Shown here in pieces: positions 7,605 through 13,768 of a stretch of 26,113 bases of DNA (positions are counted from its first letter, which is position 1; each line of letters starts with the position of its first letter). Under the pieces are notes generated by a model, which saw only the letters and a program-made list of their open reading frames with translations, did no database searches and was not told the origin of the DNA. The translations under genes were made by a program, and so were the position numbers. The DNA comes from JBBSTY01 sp038235385 (GTDB lineage Bacteria; Actinomycetota; Acidimicrobiia; Acidimicrobiales; Acidimicrobilacustridaceae): assembly GCA_038235385.1 (NCBI GenBank), contig JBBSTY010000046.1, positions 1 through 26,113 on the forward strand, given 5' to 3'.

Positions 7605-7880
7605 GTGCAGGGCGTGATCAAGGCCTACGACCCCATCACCACCGACGGCATCGTCATCGCCGACACCGATCTGCGCGAGTTCGACCTCGCGCCCGGTTCG
7701 CTCGACAACTCGATGTTCCGGATGCTGCGCCAAGGACAACGTGTCGTGTTCGATCTCGACGATCGTGGGCGAGCCATCGACCTGCGTCTCGGGTCCGAGG
7801 TCGACATGGCGACACCCGGGCACCCGTCGGTGAACCCGGACAACGTCCAGCACCCCCAGGGCGGATCCCCCGACAACTGA
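7605..7880 (+). CDS. Small cold-shock-like OB-fold protein, 91 aa
   Basis: GTG at 7605 has AGGAG five bases upstream and gives a 91-aa protein. Residues 1-66 have the rhythm of a cold-shock domain: a MQGVIKAYDP first strand, a DGIVIADTDLREFDL middle, then LRQGQRVVFDLDDRGRAIDLRLG, like the LxxGQRVxF strand of CspA. The aromatic RNP1/RNP2 residues of true cold-shock proteins are not obvious, so nucleic-acid binding is not certain. The C-terminal 25 residues are Pro/Gly/Asn-rich and probably disordered. It follows rpmB by 22 bases on the same strand, so co-expression with a ribosomal protein is likely. The role is unknown. Confidence 0.75.
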   Translation: MQGVIKAYDPITTDGIVIADTDLREFDLAPGSLDNSMFRMLRQGQRVVFDLDDRGRAIDLRLGSEVDMATPGHPSVNPDNVQHPQGGSPDN

Positions 7881-7989
7881 TCCGCCGTGCGCTGATCTCC
7901 GGTCGGCTGGCGCCCATCGCACGCGGCCGGCGCACGTCTGCGGAGGGCCCGGTCGACGGTCGCGCCGCACCGGCCGCGGGACCGGACCC

Positions 7990-8012
7990 CCCGATTCGGG
8001 CGTCGAATCGGG
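7990..8012. repeat. 9-bp perfect hairpin overlapping a 12-bp tandem repeat
   Basis: CCCGATTCG (7990-7998), a 5-base loop and CGAATCGGG (8004-8012) form a perfect inverted repeat. It overlaps two 12-bp tandem copies that differ at one base (7994-8005 and 8006-8017). It lies in the 275-base gap between the OB-fold gene and pckG, about 55 bases before the predicted pckG -10. It could be a terminator lacking a T-run or a regulator-binding site for pckG. Nothing else is evident in this gap apart from the pckG promoter. Confidence 0.5.
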
Positions 8013-8042
8013 CGTCGCCTCCACCGGCGCGGCGCGGTCGAC

Positions 8043-8073
8043 TTGGGCTTTGCGCGCACCTGGTCGGTACGAT
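8043..8073 (+). promoter_or_regulatory. Possible promoter of pckG
   Basis: TTGGGC (8043-8048) and TACGAT (8068-8073) are separated by 19 bases, which is long. The predicted start near 8080 leaves a 5' UTR of about 75 bases. The -10 overlaps an in-frame upstream ATG at 8072, so that ATG would not be on the mRNA. Confidence 0.4.
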
Positions 8074-8155
8074 GGCGTCCTCGGGCGCGATCGATCTCCC
8101 GGCCTGGGACTTCCGTATCAACCAACGCGACGACGACAACGGCGTCGGAGGTGTC

Positions 8156-9970
8156 ATGGGTGCAAGCACGAGCAATCAGAAGCTGAGGGACTGGGTCGAT
8201 CACTGGGCCGGGATCTTCCAGCCTGACGCGATCGAATGGTGTGACGGGTCCGACGACGAGTACGAGCGCCACTGCGAGCTCCTCATCGAGTCCGGCACCT
8301 TCACCAGGCTCAACGGGGACCTGCGTCCCAACAGCTTCCTGGCGTTGTCCGATCCTGCCGACGTGGCGCGGGTCGAGGACCGCACCTACATCTGCTGCGA
8401 GCGTGAGATCGATGCCGGTCCCACCAACAACTGGCGTGACCCGGCGGAGATGAAGGAGGTCCTCACCGAGCTCTACACCGGCGCGATGAAGGGCCGGACC
8501 ATGTACGTCGTCCCGTTCAGCATGGGTCCGCTCGGTTCGCCGATCGCGCACATCGGCGTGCAGCTCACCGACTCGCCCTACGTCGCCGCCAACATGAAGA
8601 TCATGACCCGCATGGGTCAGGGCGCACTCGACGTGCTCGGTGCCGACGGCGAGTTCGTGCCGTGCCTCCACTCGGTCGGCTACCCGCTCGCCGACGGCCA
8701 GGACGACATCTCCTGGCCGTGCGACGCCGAGAACAAGTACATCACCCACTTCCCCGAGACACGTGAGATCTGGTCCTACGGCTCCGGCTACGGCGGCAAC
8801 GCCCTGCTCGGCAAGAAGTGCTTCGCGCTCCGCATCGCCTCCACCATGGCCCGCGACGACGGCTGGCTGGCCGAGCACATGCTGATCCTCGGCCTCACGC
8901 CGCCCGACGGCGGCGAGAAGAAGTACATCGCCGCGGCGTTCCCGTCAGCGTGCGGCAAGACCAACATGGCGATGCTCGTGCCCACCCTGCCGGGTTGGAA
9001 GGTCGAGACGGTCGGCGACGACATCGCCTGGATGAAGTTCGGCGACGACGGCCGGCTGTACGCCATCAACCCCGAGGCCGGCTTCTTCGGGGTCGCCCCG
9101 GGAACGAGCGACGAGACCAACTACAACGCGCTCCGCTCGGTCGACGAGAACTCCATCTTCACCAACTGCGCGCTCACCGACGAGGGCGACATCTGGTGGG
9201 AGCAGCTGAGCGACCCGCCGGCGCACCTGATCGACTGGAAGGGCCAGGACTGGACCCCCGAGTCCGACACCCCGGCCGCGCACCCGAACGCCCGGTTCAC
9301 CGCGCCGGCGTCGCAGTGCCCGTCGATCGCCCCGGAGTGGGAAGACCCCAAGGGTGTGCCGATCTCGGCCATCCTCTTCGGTGGCCGTCGGGCCACCAAC
9401 GTCCCGCTCGTCACCGAGTCGTTCAACTGGAAGCACGGCGTCTTCCTCGGCTCGATCATGTCGTCGGAGAAGACCGCCGCTGCCGCGGGCACGGTCGGCG
9501 AGCTGCGCTTCGACCCCTTCGCCATGCTGCCGTTCTGCGGCTACAACATGGGCGACTACTTCGACCACTGGCTCGACATGGGCCGCACCGCAGCCGAGCG
9601 TGACGGCAACACCGACAAGCTGCCGAAGCTGTTCTGGGTCAACTGGTTCCGCAAGGGCGACGACGGCTCGTTCCTGTGGCCTGGGTACGGCGAGAACAGC
9701 CGGGTGCTCAAGTGGGTCGTCGGTCGGGTGACCGGCGACGTCGATGCGAACGACACCGCCATCGGCCGGATCCCGTCCGCGTCCGACCTCGACACCGATG
9801 GCCTCGACCTCGACGCCGCCACGCTCGAGGAGCTGCTCGCGGTGGACACCGACGCCTGGGCGGGTGAGATCCCTCAGCTCGAGGCGCACTACGACAGCAT
9901 CGGCGAGCGGCTGCCCGCCGAGCTGCGCGACGAGCTGCGGGCGCTCGAGAAGCGCCTCACCCAGAGCTGA
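8156..9970 (+). CDS. pckG: Phosphoenolpyruvate carboxykinase, GTP-dependent
   Basis: This enzyme converts oxaloacetate and GTP to phosphoenolpyruvate, CO2 and GDP, with Mn/Mg, and links the TCA cycle to gluconeogenesis. The chosen start, ATG 8156, has GGAGG at 8147-8151 and gives 604 aa, the normal length. Motifs of the GTP class are present: the P-loop PSACGKTNMAML near residue 263 with the reactive cysteine at 266, GDDIAWM near 287, and INPEAGFFGVAPGT after it. Also seen are MGPLGSPIAHIGVQLTDSPY near 123-142 and the C-terminal half with FGGRRATNVPL and NWFRKGDDG. The 28 extra codons up to ATG 8072 are rejected because that ATG sits in the predicted -10. A strong hairpin follows the stop. 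Confidence 0.97.
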   Translation: MGASTSNQKLRDWVDHWAGIFQPDAIEWCDGSDDEYERHCELLIESGTFTRLNGDLRPNSFLALSDPADVARVEDRTYICCEREIDAGPTNNWRDPAEMKEVLTELYTGAMKGRTMYVVPFSMGPLGSPIAHIGVQLTDSPYVAANMKIMTRMGQGALDVLGADGEFVPCLHSVGYPLADGQDDISWPCDAENKYITHFPETREIWSYGSGYGGNALLGKKCFALRIASTMARDDGWLAEHMLILGLTPPDGGEKKYIAAAFPSACGKTNMAMLVPTLPGWKVETVGDDIAWMKFGDDGRLYAINPEAGFFGVAPGTSDETNYNALRSVDENSIFTNCALTDEGDIWWEQLSDPPAHLIDWKGQDWTPESDTPAAHPNARFTAPASQCPSIAPEWEDPKGVPISAILFGGRRATNVPLVTESFNWKHGVFLGSIMSSEKTAAAAGTVGELRFDPFAMLPFCGYNMGDYFDHWLDMGRTAAERDGNTDKLPKLFWVNWFRKGDDGSFLWPGYGENSRVLKWVVGRVTGDVDANDTAIGRIPSASDLDTDGLDLDAATLEELLAVDTDAWAGEIPQLEAHYDSIGERLPAELRDELRALEKRLTQS

Positions 9971-10001
9971 TCGCGGATCACCCACAGCTGATCGCGGGTC
10001 G
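9960..10001 (+). repeat. 21-bp tandem duplication across the pckG stop
   Basis: Two adjacent 21-base copies (9960-9980 and 9981-10001) match at 18 of 21 positions. Both contain AGCTGATCGCG, and the first supplies the pckG stop codon. It looks like a small local duplication. Confidence 0.7.
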
Positions 10002-10003
10002 TC

Positions 10004-10039
10004 GATCCGTCCATCCCGTCTCGGCGGGGTGGACGGATC
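10004..10039 (+). terminator. Strong hairpin terminator after pckG
   Basis: Left arm GATCCGTCCATCCCG (10004-10018) pairs over 15 bp, with one G-T wobble, with right arm CGGGGTGGACGGATC (10025-10039) around a 6-base loop. The sequence after it (TCGTCGTTCTC) is only moderately T-rich. It starts 34 bases past the pckG stop and is the strongest stem-loop I found in the window. Confidence 0.8.
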
Positions 10040-10171
10040 TCGTCGTTCTCGCCTCCCCGGAACGGTCCGGGCCGAGCGGGCCGGTTCCGGGCGGCTCGAC
10101 GCGAGGGGGCGCTACAGTTCGAGGCCACCGGCCGGCCGTCCGAGGCCGTTCCGCGATCGAGGAGTGGGGCC

Positions 10172-10408
10172 ATGTCCGTCAGCGCGTACGTCCTGATCCA
10201 GACCGAGGTCGGCAGGGCGGCCGACGTGGCCGGGGAGATCCGCGGCATCGCCGGCGTCGTCGCCGCCGATGACGTCACCGGGCCCTACGACGTCATCGCC
10301 CGAGCCGAGGCCGGGTCGATGGACGATCTCGGCAAGATGGTGGTGAGCCGGGTCCAGATGATCGACGGCATCACCCGGACGCTGACCTGCCCGGTGGTCA
10401 ACCTCTGA
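10172..10408 (+). CDS. Stand-alone Lrp/AsnC ligand-binding (RAM) domain protein
   Basis: The 78-aa protein is a single alpha/beta ferredoxin-like RAM domain of the Lrp/AsnC family without the helix-turn-helix. Typical features are AYVLIQTEVGRAADVAGEI, the VxxxDDVTGPYDVIARAEA strand and loop, and the C-terminal GITRTLTCPVV strand. Such proteins assemble into dimers and rings and bind small ligands, often amino acids; the ligand here is not known. ATG at 10172 has GGAG about 10 bases upstream. A TACAGT hexamer at 10113-10118 could be its -10, but no -35 fits. It stands alone between the pckG terminator and a convergent membrane-protein gene. Confidence 0.88.
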   Translation: MSVSAYVLIQTEVGRAADVAGEIRGIAGVVAADDVTGPYDVIARAEAGSMDDLGKMVVSRVQMIDGITRTLTCPVVNL

Positions 10409-10435
10409 CACCGGCCGTCGAGGCGAACCGGCGGT

Positions 10436-10798
10436 TCAGAGGCCGACGTAGACGGCGCGCAGGGCGAGCCCCATGATGAACAGGCTTCCGAACCCGTAGA
10501 GCAGGTAGCGGTTGCGGGCGATCTGGTCGTTCTTGCGGTAGCTGTACAGGATGGCGACGCCCACGATGCACAAGAAGCCGTAGAACATGTGGAACCGGGC
10601 GACCTCGATCCCCTGACCGAGGACCACGACTCCCAGGATCGCCTGCACGAAGATCGACACCTGGGCGACGGCGATGCCCCGCCACAACCACGGGCCCCGC
10701 AACGCCGGGAAGCGATCGGCGCCGAGCGCCCAGAACCCGACGAGCGCGTTGGCGCCGATCACGAACCACGCGAACGTCTGGTGGATCTGTGAGAGCAC
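10436..10798 (-). CDS. Four-helix membrane protein with two membrane-edge histidines
   Basis: GTG at 10798 opens a 120-aa protein. It has about four hydrophobic helices (roughly residues 7-27, 40-60, 70-88 and 98-118). His6 and His70 occur in similar settings at the start of helices 1 and 3 (SQIHQTFAW and RFHMFYGF). This two-fold layout is reminiscent of small haem-binding cytochrome or CtaA-like membrane folds, but haem binding is only inference. A basic loop (YRKNDQIARNRY) precedes the last helix. The start is fixed by TACGCT at 10805-10810, six bases upstream, with no Shine-Dalgarno; the long upstream extension of this frame overlaps the DUF455 gene and is not coding. It converges with the RAM-domain gene. 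The function is unknown. Confidence 0.78.
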   Translation of the reverse strand: MLSQIHQTFAWFVIGANALVGFWALGADRFPALRGPWLWRGIAVAQVSIFVQAILGVVVLGQGIEVARFHMFYGFLCIVGVAILYSYRKNDQIARNRYLLYGFGSLFIMGLALRAVYVGL

Positions 10799-10804
10799 GG
10801 CCGC

Positions 10805-10810
10805 AGCGTA
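10805..10810 (-). promoter_or_regulatory. -10 hexamer for leaderless four-helix membrane protein
   Basis: TACGCT on the minus strand is followed by six bases and GTG at 10798. Confidence 0.5.
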
Positions 10811-10842
10811 CGGCGCCGCCGGAGCCGACCGCGAACCGGTGG

Positions 10843-11673
10843 TCAGCCGGCGGGCGCGGCCACCTGTTGCATCGCCTGCGCCTCGAGGAACGCCTCCGCG
10901 GAGGCGTCGACCAGATCCTCGATCTCGTCCTCGTTGAACCCGGCGAGGGAACGGAACCGACGGGCGAGGTGAACGGGGTTCTCCTCCTCCTCGCCACGGA
11001 AGCCGCCGAAGCTGAACAGCTTGTCGACGGTGCGTTGGAAGTCGAGCGCGCTCGTGCGCCGGTCGGGATCGTCCGCGGTGATCCGACGGAGCCAATCCGA
11101 ACCCATCTTCACGTGGGTGACCTCGTCGGCCAGCATCCAGTCCTCGCAGAAGTACAGGACCGGATCGGTGACCGACGAGCCGAAGTCGCGCATGGTGTTG
11201 AAGACGTCGATCGCCAGCCCTTCGAGCGCCCGGTTGACCCCGGCGAGGCGCAGGACCGGATCGGCGTTGCACGCCGCCTCGAACAGCAGCGTCTGCTCGG
11301 CGAACTCGCCGATCTCCGAGCCCATGTGCTCGGTGAGCTTGACCGAGATCTCCACGTGGCGGGCCTCGTCCCAGCACTGGCGGGCCATGTCGAGCTTGAG
11401 CTCGAACGGGACGGATCCCTCACCGGATCCGGTGTCGAAGTCGAAGCAGGTCCGGCCGGCACCCTCGAGTGCCTGGATCTCGCCGACGAAGATGCCGTGC
11501 ATCAGCGTGCGTGCGGCATCGGACGCCTCCTCGCTCGCCGGGGTGAAGGCGCCGCGCTTCTTGGTGGCATCGAAGGCCAGGGCGTTGCGCGGATCGAAGA
11601 CGAGGTCCTCGATCCGCATCCGCTCGAACCGATCGTCACGGGCGAGGTCGTCGACGGACAGGTGTCGCTTCAT
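10843..11673 (-). CDS. DUF455 ferritin-like protein (probable diiron)
   Basis: The 276-aa protein belongs to the ferritin-like DUF455 group. The carboxylate/histidine pattern of a diiron four-helix bundle is visible: E65 in FVGEIQALE, E103 and H106 in MARQCWDEARHVE, E151 in NRALEGLAID, and E184 with H187 in LADEVTHVKMG. The CFDFD and VPFELKLDMARQ segments are also family-typical. Proteins of this fold bind two irons and act as oxygenases or stores, but the substrate of DUF455 proteins is not known to me. ATG at 11673 has a GAGGGGG ribosome-binding site upstream. A 12-bp palindrome and a 10-bp palindrome lie just upstream. It lies between the MhuD-like gene and the four-helix membrane protein on the same strand, which may suggest iron or haem biology. 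Confidence 0.85.
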   Translation of the reverse strand: MKRHLSVDDLARDDRFERMRIEDLVFDPRNALAFDATKKRGAFTPASEEASDAARTLMHGIFVGEIQALEGAGRTCFDFDTGSGEGSVPFELKLDMARQCWDEARHVEISVKLTEHMGSEIGEFAEQTLLFEAACNADPVLRLAGVNRALEGLAIDVFNTMRDFGSSVTDPVLYFCEDWMLADEVTHVKMGSDWLRRITADDPDRRTSALDFQRTVDKLFSFGGFRGEEEENPVHLARRFRSLAGFNEDEIEDLVDASAEAFLEAQAMQQVAAPAG

Positions 11674-11692
11674 GCGGGTTCCCCCTCGGGTG

Positions 11693-11716
11693 CCGGTACC
11701 GGAACGACACGTGTCG
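11693..11716. promoter_or_regulatory. Two palindromes upstream of the DUF455 gene
   Basis: CCGGTACCGG (11693-11702) and CGACACGTGTCG (11705-11716) are perfect palindromes two bases apart, 20 to 43 bases before the ATG at 11673. They lie downstream of the predicted -10, where a bound regulator would block elongation. The regulator is unknown. Confidence 0.4.
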
Positions 11717-11761
11717 GGCGCTCAGTGGTGGACGCACACGACCCGCGGCCCGGTTTCGACC

Positions 11762-11790
11762 ACGCTACCGGCGCGCGCCGTCGACCGAAA
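11762..11790 (-). promoter_or_regulatory. Possible promoter of the DUF455 gene
   Basis: On the minus strand TTTCGG (11785-11790) and TAGCGT (11762-11767) are 17 bases apart. The predicted 5' UTR is about 80 bases and contains the two palindromes. Confidence 0.4.
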
Positions 11791-11832
11791 GGCCCGCGCC
11801 CCTGCACCGTCGGGCTGGCGCCCGACCGTGGG

Positions 11833-12162
11833 TCAGGCGCCGGAGCCGCCGGCGACCGTGTAGCTCCAGACCTCGCTGCTCATCGCGACGGGGGGCTTGG
11901 CATCGCCGCCGTGCTCCTTCGGAGCTTCGGATCGGTGCCCTTCGCCGAACGCCGAGCTGTCCACCCACGCCTGGAACGCGGCCTCGTCGCGCCAGCGCGT
12001 GATCACCAGCCACTGGGTGCGCTCATCGGCCGGTGCCAGCAGCTCGAACCCCTCGAACCCGTCCTGTCCGTCCACGGCGCCGGCCCGAGCTGCGAACCGC
12101 TTGGCCAGCTCGTCGCCGGAGTCGGCGGGCACGGTGATGGCGTTGATCTTGATGACGGTCAC
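11833..12162 (-). CDS. MhuD/IsdG-like haem-degrading monooxygenase (ABM fold)
   Basis: The 109-aa protein is an antibiotic-biosynthesis-monooxygenase-fold protein. It closely follows mycobacterial MhuD over its first 66 residues (IKINAI, ELAKRFAARAGAV, GFEGFELLAP, AAFQAW). The IsdG-type catalytic set appears complete: Asn7, Trp66 and His76, with Trp and His ten residues apart as in IsdI. Such enzymes open haem with O2 to release iron. GTG at 12162 has GGGAG six bases upstream, and TAGCGT at 12192-12197 fits as a -10. The C-terminus (residues 80-109) is longer and more polar than I recall for MhuD. Its neighbour on the same strand is a DUF455 ferritin-like protein. A non-haem ABM monooxygenase remains possible. 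Confidence 0.85.
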   Translation of the reverse strand: MTVIKINAITVPADSGDELAKRFAARAGAVDGQDGFEGFELLAPADERTQWLVITRWRDEAAFQAWVDSSAFGEGHRSEAPKEHGGDAKPPVAMSSEVWSYTVAGGSGA

Positions 12163-12191
12163 GTTCGGCTCCCTCGCAGGTGGTGGTGCGA

Positions 12192-12197
12192 ACGCTA
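12192..12197 (-). promoter_or_regulatory. -10 hexamer of the MhuD-like gene
   Basis: TAGCGT on the minus strand predicts a start near 12185 and a short leader carrying the GGGAG site. It faces TACCCT on the plus strand, so this 78-base gap is a divergent promoter region. Confidence 0.4.
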
Positions 12198-12226
12198 CTT
12201 CGTCACCGCCGGGGCCCGGGCGGCCG

Positions 12227-12232
12227 TACCCT
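12227..12232 (+). promoter_or_regulatory. -10-like hexamer before the leader ORF
   Basis: TACCCT is followed by eight bases and ATG at 12241, predicting a transcript that begins at or near that ATG. Confidence 0.35.
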
Positions 12233-12240
12233 CGCCCGCG

Positions 12241-12309
12241 ATGGCCTGCACCACCTCGACGCCGCCGGGTTCACGACGCCCCGCCCCCGACGCAGGGGTG
12301 GCCTCGTGA
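12241..12309 (+). CDS. Candidate 22-codon leader ORF
   Basis: ATG at 12241 opens a 22-residue frame (Thr/Pro/Arg-rich) ending in TGA at 12307-12309. The stop overlaps the GTG start of the next gene as GTGA (12306-12309), a junction typical of translational coupling. The TACCCT hexamer eight bases before the ATG fits a leaderless transcript, which would make this the first ORF on the mRNA. There is no family resemblance, and the short length means chance is possible. Confidence 0.35.
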   Translation: MACTTSTPPGSRRPAPDAGVAS

Positions 12310-12611
12310 CGGCGATGCGCCACCTGCGGTTCCGCGTCGACGCCCTCCACCTCGACCGCGACGAGGTGCCGATCCGCTACGGCGACCTGTTGGTGACGCG
12401 GACCACCTCGAGCGCGGCGGTCGATTGGGAGTGCGTGCTCATGACCGTCGACCCGGCGCCCATCGACCACGGCGCCCACCACCTGCGCCTGGTGACGACC
12501 GAGCAGCGCGAGCTCGCCGGTCACGCCATCCTGGTTCGCTCGATCGAGGGCACCCACGTCTTCCGTGGCGCCGGGCCGATCCACGGGTTCGACCCCGCCG
12601 AGCTGGGCTGA
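12306..12611 (+). CDS. Hypothetical protein, 101 aa
   Basis: GTG at 12306 begins a 101-aa protein (or ATG at 12315, three codons later). It is rich in beta-strand-like segments: HLRFRVDALHLDRDEVPIRY, GDLLVTRTTSSA, WECVLMTVD, and HAILVRSIEGTHVFRGAG. There is no signal peptide or membrane helix. It ends IHGFDPAELG. The GGGGTGG just upstream may act as a ribosome-binding site. The open frame extends upstream to 12180, but that part lies before the predicted transcription start. I do not recognise the family. It is divergent from the MhuD-like gene and lies 161 bases before the ABC exporter on the same strand, with no evidence that it belongs to that operon. Confidence 0.68.
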   Translation: MTAMRHLRFRVDALHLDRDEVPIRYGDLLVTRTTSSAAVDWECVLMTVDPAPIDHGAHHLRLVTTEQRELAGHAILVRSIEGTHVFRGAGPIHGFDPAELG

Positions 12612-12638
12612 GGATCGGTCGGTCCGCGGCCCCACGGC

Positions 12639-12679
12639 CAGCGAGCGAACACGCATCCGGTGGCCGAACCCGCTCGCTG
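12639..12679. repeat. 9-bp inverted repeat upstream of the ABC operon
   Basis: CAGCGAGCG (12639-12647) and CGCTCGCTG (12671-12679) are perfect inverse complements 23 bases apart. They lie between the 101-aa gene and a possible -10 of the ABC operon (TATCGT, 12693-12698; no -35 seen). A terminator with a large loop or a regulator-binding site is possible. CGGTCGGT also occurs on both sides (12616 and 12684). Confidence 0.4.
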
Positions 12680-12772
12680 ACCCGTCGGTCGGTATCGTTC
12701 CAGAACGAGCTGGCAGTCGAGACCCTCGACGTCGGATCGCCCGTCTCGGCCCCACCATCGAGAAGAGCACGC

Positions 12773-13768
12773 GTGCATCCTCCATCCGCCCCGTCCGCGG
12801 AAGCGGTCGCCAGCCGCACCACGGGCGACGAGGTGATCCAGACCATCGACCTCACCAAGGTCTACCCCGGGGATGTGCGGGCGGTCGACCGACTCAACCT
12901 CACCGTGCGCCGCGGCGAGATCTTCGGGCTCCTCGGGCCCAACGGCGCCGGCAAGACGACCACCGCCGGGATGCTCACCACCCGGGTGCGTCCCACCGAG
13001 GGTCGGGCGCTGGTCGCCGGCATCGATGTGTGGGCCCGTCCGTCGCGGGCCAAGCAGGTGATCGGCGTCGTGCCTCAGTCGAACACCCTCGACCGCTCCC
13101 TCAACGTCTGGGAGAACCTCTACTTCCACGGCAGGTTCTTCGGCATGTCGGCCAAGACGGCCCGGGCCGAGGCCCACGAGCTGCTCGAGCAGTTCCGGCT
13201 CACCGACCGCGCCGACGCCGACGTGGCGGCGCTGTCGGGCGGGATGGCGCAGCGGCTGATGGTGGCTCGAGCCGTGATGCACCGACCGAGCGTGCTGTTC
13301 CTCGACGAGCCCACGGCCGGCTTGGATCCCCAGAGCCGCATCGCGCTCTGGGAGATCCTCGGCGAGCTCCACACCGGTGGCCAGACGATCCTGCTGACCA
13401 CGCACTACATGGAGGAGGCCGACCAGCTCTGCGATCGCCTCGCCATCATCGACCGAGGGTCGATGCTCGCGCTCGACACACCCGCCAACCTCAAGGCGTC
13501 CACCGGGGTCGACACCATCGTGACCATCTCCGCCGAGGGCGATCTCGACACGCTCGCCGCGCTCATGCGCGACCACATCCCCGGTGCCACCGAGGCCACC
13601 GTGTCGGGCGATCAGGTGCTGCTCGGCGTCAAGGGCGCCAAGGGCGTGCTCCCGGCGGTCGTGCAGCTCGCCGACGAGCACGACCGCGTCGTCACCGACC
13701 TGTCCATCAACGAGCCCACCCTCGAGACCGTGTTCATCAAGATGACGGGGAAGGACCTCCGCGAATGA
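12773..13768 (+). CDS. ABC transporter ATP-binding protein, DrrA/NodI type
   Basis: The 331-aa cytoplasmic ATPase powers an ABC-2 type exporter. Motifs are complete: Walker A GPNGAGKTT at 55-63, Q-loop VPQSN near 100-104, signature LSGGM at 154-158, Walker B VLFLDEP at 174-180, and the H-loop histidine at 211 in LTTHYMEEADQLCDR. The C-terminal part (about 235-331) is the extension seen in DrrA-like drug and lipid exporters, ending EPTLETVFIKMTGKDLRE. GTG at 12773 has GAGAAG upstream; GTG at 12833 is an alternative that would remove a 20-residue low-complexity N-terminus. The stop overlaps the permease start as ATGA. The transported substrate cannot be told from the sequence. Confidence 0.93.
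   Translation: MHPPSAPSAEAVASRTTGDEVIQTIDLTKVYPGDVRAVDRLNLTVRRGEIFGLLGPNGAGKTTTAGMLTTRVRPTEGRALVAGIDVWARPSRAKQVIGVVPQSNTLDRSLNVWENLYFHGRFFGMSAKTARAEAHELLEQFRLTDRADADVAALSGGMAQRLMVARAVMHRPSVLFLDEPTAGLDPQSRIALWEILGELHTGGQTILLTTHYMEEADQLCDRLAIIDRGSMLALDTPANLKASTGVDTIVTISAEGDLDTLAALMRDHIPGATEATVSGDQVLLGVKGAKGVLPAVVQLADEHDRVVTDLSINEPTLETVFIKMTGKDLRE

Noticed and set aside
8072..8155. 28-codon N-terminal extension of pckG
   Set aside because: ATG 8072 overlaps the predicted -10. ATG 8156 has a GGAGG site and gives the family-typical length.
8945..9985. 346-codon minus-strand open frame
   Set aside because: Antisense to the pckG coding region.
10425..10437. GAACC/GGTTC 5-bp stem between two convergent genes
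   Set aside because: Too short to call a terminator, and it overlaps the stop codon of the membrane protein.
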